Origin: Gnetum montanum
Lineage: Eukaryota > Streptophyta > Gnetopsida > Gnetales > Gnetaceae
Reading direction: 5' to 3'
Assembly (NCBI GenBank): GCA_015680685.1
Contig: MNCI01029166.1
Location: forward strand, 27,649 to 74,763
DNA: 47,115 bases
Shown here: one piece after another, positions 31,652 through 41,899 of the stretch
Layout: each line of letters begins with the position of its first letter
Position numbering within the stretch: position 1 is the stretch's first letter
Notes under the pieces: model-generated
Database searches by the model: none
Told to the model about the DNA's origin: nothing
What the model saw: only the letters and a program-made list of their open reading frames with translations
Translations under genes and position numbers: made by a program

Positions 31652-34160
31652 ATGTCTCTTTCACAAGGAAGTGATAATGCATTGTATAATGAAAACATTC
31701 ATTAGAGAACTAACAAGATATATGGTGAAAACAATTAGAGTGACCAACTTCACGTAGGGGTTTCATATGTTCATGACCATCCTGATGACAATTAAAGACT
31801 ACATTCACCTAAGGTAGAAAATCCTAGGGAGGATGAAGTAAGTCCTAGATAAGGGAAGGCCTCAAGGCCTAAGACCTACTTGAAACCAAGAAATGATAAA
31901 TCAAGGAACCTTGGGAAATACCATATAAGCCATGCTATTCCTTCCAGTTCCTCATCTTCCTCTCCCCCTTCAATGTCTAGCTCTAACAAAGATAAACGTA
32001 AGTATGTAGATAAAGCTCCACTATAGGGTTAGAACAAAAATTGAAATCGAACCCATAAGAAAGGTAAAAGACATCAACATGAACATAGATAGCATCATCA
32101 TGATTAAATGAATAGAAATAGAAATCTCCTTCACAACTTATCTGATGATGATGAACCCTTGTTGGCCACTAAGAGCCTAATGAAGATCACATAGGTAGTT
32201 AAGATATCTCGCATGCATCACAAAGAGAGTCACCTACCTAGGCTTGATATGAATAATATTCCTAAATTTGCAAGAGGCTATGATTCAAACCCACAACATC
32301 ATTTACAAGCCTTCCATGATGCCTATACTTTTTACAACATAGAAAATAGATGGCAAAAGCTTAAGCTCTTTCCTAGGACACTAATTGATAGAGCCGATGT
32401 GTGGTATAGATCATTGCAACCAAATTCAATTCGACGATGGTCCACAATGCTGGAACTCTTCAATGAGAGATACCAAACTTGTGCAATGGTCTCCAACTTG
32501 AGGAGATCGATTTAAGGATGGAAGTAAGAACAACATGAACCCTTGGACATTGCCTTAGATAGATATTATTCTCTACTGAATAGATGGTGAGGTCATGGTT
32601 TCTCTGAGGAAAGGTAACTTTTCCGCAACATAGATGGGCTTCATAATGAAATAAGGGAGACCCTTGGGATGTATGCCCTAGGTCAATTATTTGAGCTACA
32701 AACCGATCAGATCCAAGAGCTAATCAAGTGTGTGGTGAAAGAAGAAGGAGAAATATGCAAATGGGAGAATGTTGAGAAAAATCACTGGGATCCACCTCTT
32801 CAAAATAAGAAGGTCCGTATCTATGGTAAGGAGAAAGAGGTCACTCTTGATAAGGTTATTCCACAAAGAACCTTGCCAATACAGAAGTCTATTTATGAAC
32901 TTGAAGCAAAGTTTAATAGGATGTTAAAATGGATATATGAAAATGTTACAACTCTCATAAAGATGGTTGAGGAGAAGGTAGCACAAAACAAACTAGGCGA
33001 TCACTATGCATGAAGTAAGTAGTACCAAGAAAGAGCTAGAAACACTTTTCAACAAACAGGAAAAATGGCTAAAGAAAGTGAGGCTATAGAATCAACCACA
33101 GATGAAGATAATGGATTTGACATCTACATATATGAGCATCCAAAGGGCCATTTTCTAGTCTTGTTACATCTACATGATTACTGGACATGTGCATTAAACC
33201 AAAGTTCATACAAAAGCACATTCCCAAGAGATTTCCTCTTTCACATGGTAATTTTAGATAGCCCCACAACCAATTGTACTATCCTAGGGTAACTTATTAC
33301 CAACCTCAACACTTTCATCAACTGTAGTGGCAAAACCCATAGTCATGGGGATGGCCACCACCAAACTAGCCCTATCCTTCCTATCAACTAAAGCAGTATG
33401 AATATTATGTTAAACATCTAGTTTCTCCAAATAGTTCTACATCCTCTACTTCAAATCACCACTATCACTCTCTCGAGTACCATCAACCCATTACATCTCC
33501 TGAAGGATCACCACCTCGTATCTCTTACCATCCATCCTATCCTCGGTATCCTCATACTCCACCTCATCATATGTCACTGCTAGCACATAAAAAGGTTTAG
33601 CACCACCACATCAACAAATGAATGCCACTTGTACCACAAATGTGCATATACAAGCTAAACTTGTACCACAAATGTGCATAGACAAGCTAAAACTAGTAGG
33701 TTTTCACTGCAAACTTGGAAACGTCCTTTCTTTAGGATAGGTCCTATGTGGAAGCATAACACTGATGAGCCTCCCACATCATCTGAACTAGCATAATGCT
33801 AATCTAATGCAACACCTTCTCACAACCAATGTCCTCTAATCCTACACAAGGGCCACCATCCATTATTACTCCAACACCCAACCAACACAATTAATCTAAC
33901 AATGTGAGGAGATAAACGAATCCATGCATACCATATCATAATCAAGGGTGTGACTATGGGCCAGACACCCCCAATATTAATACAACTCATTCCCTAATCC
34001 ACCATACATTTAACAACCAAGGATGTGAACAACAATTTGTCTACATAGCTACCACTACACCAAGAGATACCCATGGTGAGGAAATGAAAGGTTACCAATG
34101 TTTTATACATGCATGGATCCTACCTATCTACTGATTAGTTCTTGCCATGGCCAAACATTT
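31652..34160 (+). pseudogene. Gag (element 3)
   Basis: The ATG at 31652 parallels 9304 in element 2. A Ser/Pro-rich and basic N-terminal part (SSSSSSSPPSMSSSNKDKR near 31945-31995) leads to the core LDMNNIPKFARGYDSNPQHH (32237 onward). It continues LKLFPRTLIDRADVWYRSL, SIRRWSTMLELFNERYQ, RYYSLLN and QLFELQTDQIQELIK. A charged, helix-rich stretch runs to 33013, followed by a Tyr/Pro/Ser-rich tail. Stops at several places (for example 32513-32515) and frameshifts make it a pseudogene. The core aligns with element 2 gag over its length, so both belong to one Athila-like group. The coding trace fades near 33600-34160. Confidence 0.8.
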
Positions 34161-35510
34161 AGTCAAGGGGGAAACCCTCCATTCTAACCTTTAGAATTAA
34201 TAGGTGTCTTTCATCTTTTTGTTTTACAATTTTTTATCATTTTCTTATTTCTTGATACAATTTTTCCTATCCTTTTAAAAATTTTCTATCTTTTGTTTTC
34301 ATTTCCATTAGTAATCTTGCTTGTAAAATAAAATGATCATGTATCCTATTAAGGTGAGGTTTTCTCTATTTTTTAAAGTTACATGGAACTTATTATAAGA
34401 ACAGTGAGACCATGTCATCCATCCAATCATTCCATTAAATAGAGGTTCTTTCCTAGTCATAATGATATTCTTTTTCATCATCCAACCTAAAAATAAATTC
34501 ATAATCATTATGCTTGGGTAGAAGAGGGTAGAAACAAGGGGGAATGTGAAGGGTGTGACATCAAGGAGATTTGTAAATTCTCTTTGGCCACTTCTGTATG
34601 TTCTATTAGGTTTCTTTGGTTGTAATTATATCCTTTTATATCTAACAAAAAATGGGATTAAGAGTCACATAAAAAGACATTGAATAAATTTTTATGGATC
34701 CCACTGGAAAGACATGTACCCATGCCTAAACGTTGATGGCTTCTCAAATGCAGCAAAAAAAAATAGAAAACAAAAACAATGTGCCATAAATAAGCTCCTC
34801 CTTTGGACAACATGCTAAGTGATGTTAGGCCTTGCAACTATGATCATCCTATGGTTGTCAAATGAAGTGATGAAATGATGTGATGTCACTAAAATGTGGC
34901 TTGGACTTGGTTTGAATCTTGAAAATAAGGACTAATGATTACTTAACAATTAATAACACACAAGGATTCATTATGCCTCTAGTAAGACACCTCACATCCT
35001 AATTTCTGTAGTTCTTTCTACAATCCATCTTATCTTGTTGTCTATATGATCCTAACTTGTGGTTTTGTGTAACATAAAGTTACTGGTGGTTTTTACATGT
35101 GTGCTTTGTTGCATAAGTGTGCATTGCATTCAACCCATTTAGTGCCTACAAACATTTTTAGGTGTGGTTGTACAAGGGCATCATAGGATAGAGCCTACTT
35201 TGAGGAGAACCCACTTGTGTAACTTTTGTGACTTGTACTTGTTTGACACATTCTTAACCTTCCAAGCACTTCTTTGTTAAATTTTATGCTTTTCCTACCA
35301 TGTAACTAATCTATTCCACAACATAAATTTAACATCCCTTTTCTTGTATCTTCCAAATATTTTAATGTCAATGACTCCATCTTCAAACACTTCTGATGCC
35401 TAAAACTAACTTACTACTTACCCCAAGGCTATGGACCTTACCTCAAACCTTCCAACCAATCCCATAGCTTCATTTCTCATGCTTAGTACCCTCATAAGAT
35501 GTAGATCCAT
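34161..35510 (+). other. Gag-to-3'-region deletion junction and noncoding DNA (element 3)
   Basis: From about 34163 (AGTCAAGGGGGAAACCC, then CTTTTTGTTTTACAATTTTT) the sequence resembles element 2 from 15738 (AGTCATGGGGGAGATAGCC, then CTTTTTGTTTTACAAATTTTT). Everything between gag and that point in element 2, about 3.6 kb of protease-to-integrase, is missing here. Downstream, 35165-35215 (ACAAGGGCATCATAGG, GAGGAGAACCC) matches 17010-17060 of element 2. No gene is seen. Confidence 0.65.
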
Positions 35511-35514
35511 GAAC

Positions 35515-35600
35515 CCCAATATTGACTACCCAATATCTCGTCAAACGCTACGTTGAATACCCAATATCAGGTCAAAGAAAACTATATATATGATCTCCAC
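35515..35600 (+). promoter_or_regulatory. Possible internal promoter resembling the element's own U3
   Basis: ACCCAATATC occurs twice (35526 and 35561), with CCAATATTG and ACAATATCC nearby. They surround CTATATATATGATC at 35581-35594. Following text (GGGCAGTTTTTTAAATTTTC, TTTATGGAACCAACTT) resembles the R region of the LTR (AGATTTTAGATAATTTTTTA, TGATTCCAAGTT). It lies ~540 bases before the env-like ORF. This might be a duplicated U3/R serving that ORF. Function is inferred only. Confidence 0.35.
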
Positions 35601-36130
35601 AATATCCAAAAATCCATTCCCTTCATTTGCACCTAGGGCAGTTTTTTAAATTTTCTATCGTGACTTAGAGCTTTATGGAACCAACTTCTACTTGCAATAT
35701 TTGGCCCTCTACTACTCTAATTCCCATGTTGTTTTAACCTGGAGTGTTCAAGTTGTGGGGGGATGCTTGCATGGGAAACTTATGCCAATTTTCCAAAATT
35801 TGCTATCACCCAAAAGATCTTATAAGGGTAAGAGTGTTAAAAAATTTAATTTTTATAATGAAAAATCAATTGTATTAATGCCAAAAACCTTAATTTCTCC
35901 ACCCAAGGAACCATAACCATCATAATGAGCCATATACAAGGAAAAAGAAACCAACTACAAAAGATCATAGAAAAACATAGGCACTCTTTAGGCATTTTTC
36001 TAAAATTTTTTCTAACTCTATAATCATATAAACTAAAGAACTTAATGAAACTAAGGCAATGAGTAACGTATAAAACTATTAAGAATAAATAACATAACCT
36101 TTGTAACACCTAATCTTTGATTGATTACAG

Positions 36131-38826
36131 ATGGCCCCAAAAAGAGGATCACAAGGAGGACCTTCACAAGGAGCAGCCAAACACCCAAAATGTGGTAGGG
36201 GCCAACAAGGCAAGAATGGGGAGCACAAGGAGCAAGAGGCCCAATCCTTCAGCATCCATCAAGAGGCTCCTATTACTAGGCAGTTGATCCAAGGAGAGGC
36301 CATAGAACCCCAAGCTCCCATGTAGGGACAATGCCTCACATTATCCATAGAATGCCTTGAGGCCATTTGAGAAAAATCCATGTTGACCATGGTCATCATG
36401 GTGATGAACTTTAGCTTGTTCATGGCATTCACTCCTAAATCAATTTGAACACAAATCCATGCATCACCCTTGTGGCATATCCTTTCTAGTAGTGGTGAAT
36501 GGTACCTTGGTGAAACCTACCAATTTTGGCATAACAAGGAAGAAGGTACCACTCTCAACATTTTCAGAGTCAATGTTTCATTCTTGGTCAAAGTAATCAT
36601 CAAAGCTCTTAATCTACCAAATGAGGGAGCTAAGCTAGCCCATCTGTCTACAAGATCTAACCTTAACACTAAAAATCTATGGCTGATGTGGGCATATGGC
36701 AAGGATGACAAAACATATAATGAATTAACTTTGGAAGAGAGGACCTATTTCAAGATAGGCACATCTCATATTTTTCCCATCAAAGGGCTCAACTAAATTT
36801 CAACATATGTGGCCAGGGGAAGTGCCATATTAATGGAAGAATACATGGCCAACCTTCCTATATTACATAGAAATTCAAAGGAAGTTTGAAGAAAAGAAGG
36901 TAGGGAAGCCCATACTTTCATTTCCTTACCTAATCTAGAAGCTATGCAAGCATGTTAAAATTCTAGGATACACAAATGATATCCCCAAGAAGGCTTAGAA
37001 TGCTTTCTTCACTAAATTTCTTAAATTGACAACACTAAGGAAAGACCTTGGAGAGGAATAAGAACTAGAGAATGAAGCAAAACTAGAAAAAGAAGCAAAA
37101 GAAGAGCTTGAACAATGTCATGAGCCACAAGTTTCACCACCACCACCACCACAAGATTACAAACTAGCAATGAGCCACTTGCAAAAAATTGTTAAAATAC
37201 TAAGCTGGGGAGCAGGGAAGAATTAAGCCTCTTTACAGTCATCAACAACACCATGTAGCCCACTATTTTGGTAGATCCAACAAGGGGACAAATCTCACTG
37301 TAATTAAGAGGATAATCCTAGTGATTGCATCAAATCTCTGGTAACACTACATCCTTTCAGGTGATGCTTGAAACATGGGAAGGTGTCATAATAGTGGTCA
37401 TGCAGCATCAGGATGCAGCAAGCTAGTAGAGATGCTAATAGATCACATTAAAGAGTCTTTCAATGTGCTTGTTGTGCCTTCAATTAATTTGACTGGGACC
37501 AGAGATGTGCAGATGCTTGCTGGAACTTCAATGAATCCTGTGGACCATGAGGATGTATTAGATTGATTGTTGCAAATGAGACAAGTAATGACCACTCTAT
37601 TCGACATCCCCAACAATGTCACTATAGCACAATCAAACCTCATCACCACCAAAGGAAAGCTAGTCATGGTTAAGATTAGGGTAGAACATTTGGAAGTAGA
37701 AGTGTAACATTTACAATAAGAGTTGGTTGCCTTGAAAGCTAAAAGATAGGACTCATTCTGCTTTATTGTGTCTAACTAGTTGGACCTATTCAGAACAGAG
37801 TATATAACCAAGTTGATTGAAGAGAACAAAGCTATTGAGCAAGGAGAGGAGAAGGTGGTTTCAAATGCCTCTGCTACTGATGCACAATCCCATGCCTATA
37901 AGAAGGAATTGACTACCACTTAGGAGGAAAATAAATAGCTCATTGCAAAGAACTCTAGGTTGACCACCATTGAAAAACAAAAGAAGTTTTTGAAAGAAAC
38001 TATCCATCATTTAAGAGAACAACTGATGAGGGTCAACTAGGATATTAGTAGATTGACCAATGAAAACAAAACACTCTCAATGGAGGAGGACCATACCATT
38101 TGATAAAACTCTACAATCAAAATAAGCACATGGTAGAATGAGGCCAAAAAGTATGAGAAGTTGAAAGAACACTTTCAAGACTAGGTGGGCATGTACAAGT
38201 AGATAAACAAAAAAGAAATCCAAATAGCCAAAGCCTGCATTGGGTCCATGTCTGCATAGAATCATGATTGGTAGTCAATTTTGGATAGTTATGCACTAGT
38301 CCATCAAGCAGAAGTGGGAAATAAAGACCTCCAGATCAAGGATTTGAAAGAATACATGATGTTAGCTCACCTTAAATATGCCAACCTTACCATGTTAACA
38401 ATATGTTGGCCTAGAAGCAAGCTAGAGAAATAGGTAGTAAGAACCTATGTATTATATGAGAAAGACTTTGCAAATAGAAAAGATGCTTTGTAGAAACTTC
38501 ATGTAGCAAACTTAGAACTTAAGGTGGTTAAAGTTCACTACCATGGACAAAAGGATGTTTCTTTAGACCTAGCCAAGCAATTAATAGATCACCATGAGTT
38601 GAAAGAAAAGGCCAAGACCTTTGAAGAGGAACAACGGTAGTTTGCAACTTGGTACATGAAGGCCAACAAAATGTTTCCGCAACTACCATGTCCTTGGGAT
38701 GTACTAGTGCCAGCACATATCAATTCAATGGCCTAGATAGTACAAGATCCAAGGATGGAAGAAGAGAAGTTGTAGGCACTCCTCAACCATTACAAATTTT
38801 AGAAGCCTAGCGACAAAGGGAAGTGA
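36131..38826 (+). pseudogene. Env-like ORF with coiled-coil C-terminus (element 3)
   Basis: The ATG follows directly on a splice-acceptor-like TTTGATTGATTACAG, as proposed for the env-like ORFs of Athila elements. The protein starts MAPKRGSQGGPSQGAAKHPK, basic and Gly/Gln rich. A middle domain reads GETYQFWHNKEEGTTLNIFR, then LVKVIIKALNLPNEG, LTLEERTYFKIGTSHIFPI and, after a frameshift, KPILSFPYLI with KLCKHVKI. These resemble the putative plant transposon domain of Athila 3' ORFs (VxFxPExINxLLxLP; ILPFPCLITxLC). A Glu/Pro-rich linker (37075-37150) and long coiled coils (about 37700-38800) follow, ending DKGK. Full length would be ~900 residues. Several stops and frameshifts break it. No clear membrane or signal segment is seen, so an envelope function is not shown. 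Confidence 0.65.
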
Positions 38827-39040
38827 CCGATGGAGGAGCCACTACCTCCGGGAACTACATGAGCTTCCCCGATTTTGTATCTTGTAATATTATGTCTACT
38901 TTTTTGTAAAACACCATTAAGTAATGTAAGAATCTATTTTTTTATTTTTTTGATTCAATCAATAATCCCATAACTTCCCAACACTTTGTAAATAACTTAT
39001 TCCTCATTTTTTTTAACTCAAGAACAAGTTTTCATTCAAT

Positions 39041-39050
39041 CATGGGGGTA
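39041..39050 (+). promoter_or_regulatory. Polypurine tract of element 3
   Basis: CATGGGGGTA immediately precedes the LTR start TGATGAGTCA. TTTTCATTCAAT upstream is shared with element 2. Confidence 0.75.
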
Positions 39051-39962
39051 TGATGAGTCATGATTGTGTCAAACTTGATATCAGATACCCAATATCGAGG
39101 CTCCAATATCAAATATGAGATATCGAGTCCCAAGAAATGATGTCATATATCTAATATTGTCTCCTCTGTGCTAGCCTATAAATACAACACTTGGATGCAA
39201 GATTGGGACATAGTTTTGTTGTTAGATTTTAGATAATTTTTTATAGCTTTGTGATTCCAAGTTCTGTTATTCCTAGTGCATGTCCACAGTGTGATGTTTG
39301 TGATTGTACAACATTCTTATTCAAGTGAGATGTACTTGGACACATTACATGACCAAAAATAAAGATTGAGATTACTCCCATCATTGCAACATCCACTTAG
39401 ATTTATTATTACTTTAACTATTTAATTGTTTAATTTTTTACTATTTTCTTTAGTTAATGTTTCCATTTATTTTATTTACTATTCCTATCATTAAGTAAAA
39501 TTATCCTATCATTAAGTGAAATGAGTACAACTAATCATGAGTGTTTAAGTGTAATTACTTGGTAACCTAGTAGTGTATTATTTGGCAAGCCTACTGACGT
39601 ATGCTTGGCAACCCCAACGGTAGTTATACAAAGTCCAAGACATGTGCAAATGGTTAGGGATGAATATTCATGGCACATAGGCTAGTTTAGACTTTACTTT
39701 CCACTATTTATTAGCTTAATTAATTTACCTTTTATTATCATTAGGAGTAGCATAGGATTAGACAACATCATCATATGCCTCACTTTGGACTAAACCATAT
39801 GTGACAACTAAGCTACCACTAGTCCAAGTAAGAATACAATGAACTATAAGCAAAGAAAAATGATTTAGATGCATAACTAGTCTCATCCATGGAATTCGAC
39901 TGGATTGTGTGTGAATGCTTGTGATTCGTATGGTTGGGCGAGGGGTATCTCACCACTCATCA
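39051..39962 (+). repeat. 3' LTR of element 3 (912 bp)
   Basis: TGATGAGTCATGATTGTGTC to CACCACTCATCA. It aligns along its length to 30643-31527 with scattered substitutions and a small insertion (a repeated TATCATTAAGT near 39490-39510). TATAAATA is at 39177-39184. Confidence 0.9.
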
Positions 39963-39967
39963 ATGTT

Positions 39968-40075
39968 GTTTGCCTATTTTAGGCTATGGTGACCTATACA
40001 ATAGTTCCCAAGTTTAGGCCATGGCAAACCCTCATGTTTTTTGCCATTTTAAGGCCTTAGCAGGCTATGTGATGA
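39968..40075 (-). repeat. Remnant of the ~35-bp array (element C)
   Basis: Plus-strand units TGCCTATTTTAGGCTATGG, CAAGTTTAGGCCATGGC and TGCCATTTTAAGGCCTTAGC recur at ~35-40 base intervals. They are like 23780-23890 in element B. The array is truncated on the left by the LTR of element 3. Confidence 0.65.
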
Positions 40076-40289
40076 AGGAAAACATAAAAAAAATTTATGG
40101 ATTTTTTCAACTTTTAAAGTTTTTATAATGTTCTTTTTAAGAAAAAGAAAAGAAAAGGCTTTAAAAGTAAAATTACAGCACTAAACTAAACTTTAAGCTA
40201 TATGCAAATTTAAATTTAACATAAAGAAAAGATATAATGGCGCAAATAGGTGAAAATGTAAACTAGGCTAAAAGGCTATAAGTACATAG

Positions 40290-40960
40290 GTTTACATGGC
40301 CATAGGTGCATGGGGTAGGAGGATCAGGGGTACACATCATTTATGCAAATGTTTCCTAATCTTTGAGAGATTAGGAAATGTATATGATCTATGTTTCACA
40401 AATTTCTGTTCCCCATCACCTTCACTTACAATGTTAAAGGGGAGCTCTCCCCATGATGCATCAACAGGTTCATCATTATTGGTCTTAGCCTCTTTCACCA
40501 CCTTAGGCTTTTTGATTTTGTAAGTAATAGTAGGAGTTTTGTCCTAAAACTTCACTTCAGACCCCTATTCTAAATCAATGTTATTAACCACTAGAGGGAC
40601 TACACTATGGCTATGAGTGATTATTTCACTTCCCTTATGATGTAAGTGAATTTCTTGGTGGATAGGCAAAAACATAGCTTGTAATTGAGCTAGCCAAACC
40701 CTTCCAAGGATAAGGTTGAATCCTAGTGTTTCCTCTACCACCAAGAAGTTTTCCATTGTGGGGAATTGTTCCCCTACCATAAAATCTAAAGAGATGGAGC
40801 CTTTGATAGCAACTTGTGATCCATTGAATGATTTAAGGTCTGAAGTCATCATGTGTTAGATTTGCTTTATCAAGTCCAAACGTTCAATGATGGTATAAGG
40901 TATAACATTCATTATTTCCCCATCATCAACATGCACCCTTTGGCCTTTATATTGTCAAAC
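40290..40960 (-). pseudogene. Retroviral-type aspartic protease (element C)
   Basis: The minus strand reads RVHVDDGEIMNVIPYTIIER, with an intact D-D-G active site. After a stop it continues TSDLKSFNGSQVAIKGSISL, DFMVGEQFPTMENFLV and LGFNLILGRVWLAQLQAMF, the conserved C-terminal signature. A tail of ~90 residues (DEPVDASWGELPF, YTFPNLSKIRKHL) runs to about 40290 and ends without RT. It is better preserved than the protease of element B, where the Gly of the active site is lost. Confidence 0.78.
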
Positions 40961-41619
40961 ACCTATCATTATAAAGAGGGTTGCCTTTTTTACTTCGTAA
41001 TTTTTGGGGTTAGTCTTGATTTCACTATCACGAAACACTAGTCATTTTGATCTCACTTCTTCCCTAGGTGAAGAAGGTACTATCTTCACATGGATGGATT
41101 CTTCATTAGCAAGAATGTTCTTGCTAATGGGGATGGAGATCAACATCTTAACTAGTATTTCACGATGTATAGCAAAATTCATAACCAAGTCATACAGGCT
41201 CAAGGTTGTAATTTTTTGTTTCAACAACTACTTAACCTATTCCATTTCATTGAGGAAGTCTATGTTGTTGGTTGTAGGTTTTTCATTCTTGCTATTGTAG
41301 ACTTCCTCCTTGTACTACAAAATGTGGACTTAATTCTTCAATTTTTGTGGCCTTTCCTCTTTTCCATTTCCTTGGGATTTGGGATCCTCTCATGGTATAC
41401 TAGTTGAAGAAACCATGGTCATAGAGGTCATGGGTATAGATGATATGGGAGTGGGATTTGATGGGCCTACTTCCTTCCATGCCTTTGCTTGCTTATCATT
41501 CTTATTCTTAGGATTTTACATAGGATTCCTTCATTGTTTGGTTAGAGATTTCTTATTGTCATTTTTTAGTTGTGAAGAAGAAGCTGTTGCATTATACTAT
41601 TGTTCAATTGTGCAGATGG

Positions 41620-41800
41620 ACTCAGTTGTAACAAGAGGGGGAGATACTCTGATGATGAAAGGATCTCTAGGAGGCATTGGTGATGGCACTCTTACAATAA
41701 AGAAGGTCCTTCAACTAACAAAAGTTGAAGGGCCCCTTTCATTGTGAGGAGGTACCCTAATTACAAATGGTTCCCTTATAGGCATTAGGTCATGGTTAAC
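41620..41800 (-). repeat. Linker with repeated PFVIRVP-type peptide (element C)
   Basis: On the minus strand this reads LMPIREPFVIRVPPHNERGP, then FFIVRVPSPMPPRDPFIIRV, giving three copies (PFVIRVP, FFIVRVP, PFIIRVS) spaced about 18-26 residues. It sits between the zinc-knuckle relic and the protease, as in element B, and has one stop. Confidence 0.6.
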
Positions 41801-41899
41801 ATTGAACATTGTTATGGTATACAAGCTATTTGGCATTTAATGAGCCTTTATAAACATGCATTGATTGGTTTTGAAGCCTAACTAGGTTGGAGGCATCAA

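Larger units (their letters stand above)
30643..39962 (+). mobile_element. Athila-like LTR element with gag and env-like ORF, no pol (element 3)
   Basis: LTRs (885 and 912 bp) begin TGATGAGTCAT and end CTCATCA. They share the U3, TATA and end sequences. A PBS follows the 5' LTR and a PPT precedes the 3' LTR. The inside holds gag, a jump from gag to the 3' region near 34160, about 1.9 kb of noncoding DNA and an env-like/coiled-coil ORF. Protease, RT, RNase H and IN are all absent. The flanks GAATT (left) and ATGTT (right) do not form a duplication, so the LTR pair may come from recombination or the flank is rearranged. Confidence 0.85.

Noticed and set aside
36131-38826. Calling the 3' ORF of element 3 a true envelope glycoprotein
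   Set aside because: No signal peptide, membrane segment or glycoprotein motif is visible. Only its position and the plant transposon-like domain support the env-like label.
39051-39962. Treating the 3' LTR of element 3 as a solo LTR of another element
   Set aside because: It has a PPT directly upstream and aligns along its length with 30643-31527, so pairing with that 5' LTR is simpler, although the missing duplication keeps recombination possible.
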